DNA from: Frankiales bacterium
GTDB taxonomy: Bacteria > Actinomycetota > Actinomycetes > Mycobacteriales > Jatrophihabitantaceae
NCBI GenBank assembly: GCA_025963265.1
Contig: JAOPUY010000346.1
Location: 1-7,740, forward strand
Direction: 5' to 3'
Length of the DNA: 7,740 bases
The position numbers and the translations under genes were made by a program. This document shows positions 5,568 to 7,740 of this stretch, piece by piece. Each line of letters starts with the position of its first letter. Within the stretch, counting starts at the first letter, position 1. Under the pieces are notes generated by a model. That model saw only the letters and a list, made by a program, of their open reading frames with translations. It was not told where the DNA came from and searched no databases.

Positions 5568-6585
5568 AGGTGTCTTTGCCGTGGATCAGGCTGTTCAGGG
5601 CCTCCTCGGTCGACTGGCCGGCCGGGGCCTGCGCCGCGGCGACGTCGAGCTGGTGCCGCAGTTGCTCGTCGTAGCTCGGCGCGGCGACGTCGCGAAAGAC
5701 CCCCATCGGCGACAGCCGGCTGTCGGCTTGAGACAGCCGCGAGATCGCGAAGGCGTAGGACGGGTCGGCGGCGTGCGCGTCATGCACCACGACTCGGGAG
5801 TCGCCGGCGGCCACGCCCTCTTCGACCGACAACGCCCCGGTCCGGGGGTCGCGGACGACCGCCTTGTCGTTGTCCTTACCGAAGCGGATCTCCTGCCCGT
5901 GGTTAAGCGGCAGGATCCAGTCACCGCGGGTGTCGGCCTCCTTGAGCAGGTCGAACGCGCCGTCGTTGAAGATGTTGCAGTTCTGGTAGATCTCGACCAG
6001 CGACGTGCCCGGGTGCTCAGTGGCCGCCCGCAACACCTCGGTCAGGTGCTTGCGATCGGAGTCCAGGGTGCGGGCCACGAAGGTCGCCTCGGCGCCCAGC
6101 GCCAGCGAGACCGGGTTGAACGGGTTGTCCAGAGATCCCATCGGGGTCGACTTGGTGATCTTGCCGACCTCGGAGGTGGGGGAGTACTGGCCCTTGGTCA
6201 GCCCGTAGATCCGGTTGTTGAACAGCAGGATCGTCAGGTTGACGTTGCGGCGCAGGGCGTGGATAAGGTGGTTCCCGCCGATGGACAAGGCGTCCCCGTC
6301 ACCGGTCACGACAAACACCTTGAGGTCGGGGCGGCTCGTCGACAGTCCGGTCGCGATGGCCGGCGCCCGGCCGTGGATCGAGTGCATGCCGTAGGTGTTC
6401 ATGTAGTACGGGAAGCGCGAGGAGCAGCCGATCCCCGAGATGAAGACGATGTCCTCCCGCGGGATGCCGAGCTCGGGCATGAACCCCTGCACCGCGGCCA
6501 GGATCGCGTAGTCGCCGCAGCCCGGGCACCAGCGCACCTCCTGGTCGGTCTTGAAGTCTTTGGCCTTGAGGGTGAGTGCGGTCAT
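5554..6585 (-). CDS. korB: 2-oxoacid:ferredoxin oxidoreductase, beta subunit (KorB)
   Basis: A complete 343-residue beta subunit of a CoA-dependent 2-oxoacid:ferredoxin oxidoreductase, most likely acting on 2-oxoglutarate. It carries thiamine diphosphate and a [4Fe-4S] cluster and passes electrons to ferredoxin. Cluster cysteines by motif: C20 and C23 in WCPGCGDY, C54 in GIGCSSR and C203 in QNCNIFNDGAF. The TPP/Mg motif starts with GDGD (95-98) and ends with NN (123-124). The segment IYGLTKGQYSPTS at 126-138 is typical of the family. Length matches the actinobacterial KorB group. The ATG overlaps the korA stop as ATGA, and AGGAGT (6600-6595) lies nine bases upstream on this strand, so the two subunits are coupled. 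Its last codons are one unit of the short tandem repeat downstream. Substrate specificity is inferred from resemblance to mycobacterial KorAB. A pyruvate or branched-chain enzyme cannot be strictly excluded. Confidence 0.94.
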   Translation of the reverse strand: MTALTLKAKDFKTDQEVRWCPGCGDYAILAAVQGFMPELGIPREDIVFISGIGCSSRFPYYMNTYGMHSIHGRAPAIATGLSTSRPDLKVFVVTGDGDALSIGGNHLIHALRRNVNLTILLFNNRIYGLTKGQYSPTSEVGKITKSTPMGSLDNPFNPVSLALGAEATFVARTLDSDRKHLTEVLRAATEHPGTSLVEIYQNCNIFNDGAFDLLKEADTRGDWILPLNHGQEIRFGKDNDKAVVRDPRTGALSVEEGVAAGDSRVVVHDAHAADPSYAFAISRLSQADSRLSPMGVFRDVAAPSYDEQLRHQLDVAAAQAPAGQSTEEALNSLIHGKDTWVIA

Positions 6586-7740
6586 GAGCTGAGGACTCCT
6601 TGCAGCATTTCGGCTAGGTCGGCGGCGCGGAAGGGCATCCCGCGGACCTGGGTGAGCGAGATGACGTCGACCAGAAAGCGACCCTGGATCAGCAGGGCCA
6701 GCTGGCCGAGGTTCATCTCGGGGATGACGACCTTCTCATAGCTGGCCAGCACCTCGGCCAGGTTGGCCGGGAACGGGTTCAGGTGCCGCAGGTGAGCCTG
6801 CGCGATGGAGTAGCCCGCGCGGCGAGCTCGCCGGACCGCCGCCCCGATCGGGCCGTAGGTGGAACCCCAACCGAGGACCAGGACCTTCGCGTCATCCGTC
6901 GCGTCATCGACGACCAAGTCGGGGACGACGATGCCGTCGACCTTGGCCTGCCGGGTCCGGGTCATGAAGTCGTGGTTGTCCGGGTCATAGGAGATGTTGC
7001 CGGTCTGGTCGGCCTTCTCGATGCCGCCAATGCGGTGCTGCAGGCCGGGGGTGCCGGGCACGGCCCAGGGCCGGGCCAGCGTCGCCGGGTCGCGTAGGTA
7101 GGGCAGGAACTCATCCAGCTCGCCGCCTTCGGTGCTGGCCGCGTTGGGACCGGAGGCGAACTCGACCGAGAGATCGGGCAGGTCCGCGACGTCGGGTAAC
7201 CGCCAGGGCTCGGAGCCGTTGGCGATATAGCCGTCGGAAAGCAGGAAGACCGGCGTCCGGTACACGGTCGCGATCCGGACGGCTTCGATCGCGGCGTCGA
7301 AGCAGTCCGACGGCGACTGCGGCGCGATGATCGGCACGGGGGACTCGCCGTTGCGGCCGAACATGGCCTGCAGCAGGTCCGATTGCTCGGTCTTGGTCGG
7401 CAGACCCGTCGAGGGTCCGCCCCGTTGCACGTCGATCACGACGAGCGGCAGCTCCAGTGAGACGGCGAGGCCGATGGTCTCCGACTTCAAGGCGATGCCG
7501 GGACCCGACGTGGTGGTGACACCCAGGTGTCCGGCGAAGCTCGCCCCCAGCGCCGCGCCCACCCCGGCGATCTCGTCCTCGGCCTGGAAGGTGGTCACCC
7601 CGAAGCGCTTCTGCTTGCTCAGCTCGTGCAGCACGTCGGAGGCCGGGGTGATCGGGTACGACCCCAGGAACAGCGGCAGCCCCGCCTTGCGGGCCGCGGC
7701 GACCAGCCCGTACGCGAGGGCCAGGTTGCCCGAGATCTGC
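6582..7740 (-). CDS. korA: 2-oxoacid:ferredoxin oxidoreductase, alpha subunit (KorA), 5' end outside window
   Basis: The C-terminal 385 residues of the alpha subunit are visible. The frame is open to the right edge; the GTG at 7634 is an internal valine, not the start. The 35 residues before it read ISGNLALAYGL, then GSYPITPASD: the YPITP motif that opens the alpha (PorA-like) pyrimidine-binding domain. Further conserved segments are FQAEDEIAGVGAALGAS, TTSGPGIALKSE and QRGGPSTGLPTKTEQSD. The C-terminal domain includes GWGSTYGPI, HLNPFP and PEMNLGQL. Actinobacterial KorA is usually about 600-650 residues, with an N-terminal gamma domain fused in front of alpha. The missing 200-250 residues would hold that domain. 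It pairs with KorB to form 2-oxoglutarate:ferredoxin oxidoreductase, an alternative to the 2-oxoglutarate dehydrogenase complex in the TCA cycle. The promoter is outside the window. Confidence 0.93.
   Translation of the reverse strand, partial: QISGNLALAYGLVAAARKAGLPLFLGSYPITPASDVLHELSKQKRFGVTTFQAEDEIAGVGAALGASFAGHLGVTTTSGPGIALKSETIGLAVSLELPLVVIDVQRGGPSTGLPTKTEQSDLLQAMFGRNGESPVPIIAPQSPSDCFDAAIEAVRIATVYRTPVFLLSDGYIANGSEPWRLPDVADLPDLSVEFASGPNAASTEGGELDEFLPYLRDPATLARPWAVPGTPGLQHRIGGIEKADQTGNISYDPDNHDFMTRTRQAKVDGIVVPDLVVDDATDDAKVLVLGWGSTYGPIGAAVRRARRAGYSIAQAHLRHLNPFPANLAEVLASYEKVVIPEMNLGQLALLIQGRFLVDVISLTQVRGMPFRAADLAEMLQGVLSS
6595..6600 (-). promoter_or_regulatory. Shine-Dalgarno site for korB
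   Basis: Read on the minus strand this is AGGAGT, nine bases before the korB ATG and inside the final codons of korA. With the ATGA overlap it indicates coupled, matched synthesis of the two subunits. Confidence 0.7.

Noticed and set aside
5581..6741. Long plus-strand open frame (386 codons) opposite korB
   Set aside because: It is an antisense shadow of korB and the end of korA, which carry full sets of family motifs. The translation is Arg/Gly/Val-rich with no recognisable domain, as expected opposite a high-GC gene.

Overview
The window is high-GC DNA with GTG starts and tightly overlapping genes. It carries a proton-pumping NADH dehydrogenase (nuo) locus, an acyl-ACP desaturase of the DesA type and a KorAB-type 2-oxoacid:ferredoxin oxidoreductase. 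Together these point to a free-living, menaquinone-using actinobacterium. Nothing in the sequence fixes the genus. The region looks like core metabolism rather than a mobile or defence island: I see no transposase, integrase, tRNA, rRNA or CRISPR array.

Layout on the plus strand: the 3' two thirds of nuoM (1-1012), complete nuoN (1009-2574) and a long-chain polyprenyl diphosphate synthase (2571-3578). Consecutive genes overlap by GTGA, so these three form the tail of the nuo operon. A regulatory gap of about 110 bp follows, with two near-identical palindromes (3620-3668). Next are an acyl-ACP desaturase (3692-4654) and, after a 77-bp AT-rich gap, a secreted, His-rich, Ala/Pro/Ser-rich protein with a C-terminal membrane anchor (4732-5475). 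Layout on the minus strand: korA (partial, running off the right edge) and korB (5554-6585) overlap by ATGA and converge on the secreted-protein gene. The 78-bp tail-to-tail gap holds a degenerate short tandem repeat and GC-rich hairpins.

How the genes fit together (inference from known families): NuoM and NuoN are antiporter-like proton-pumping subunits of complex I, which reduces menaquinone in actinobacteria. The polyprenyl synthase would make the menaquinone side chain, so the operon couples the enzyme to its electron acceptor. KorAB oxidatively decarboxylates a 2-oxoacid, probably 2-oxoglutarate, and reduces ferredoxin. The soluble di-iron desaturase needs a ferredoxin-type donor, but no ferredoxin gene is in the window. 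The least ordinary parts are the double palindromic operator before the desaturase, the repeat array in which both convergent stop codons are embedded, and the uncharacterised His-rich anchored protein.
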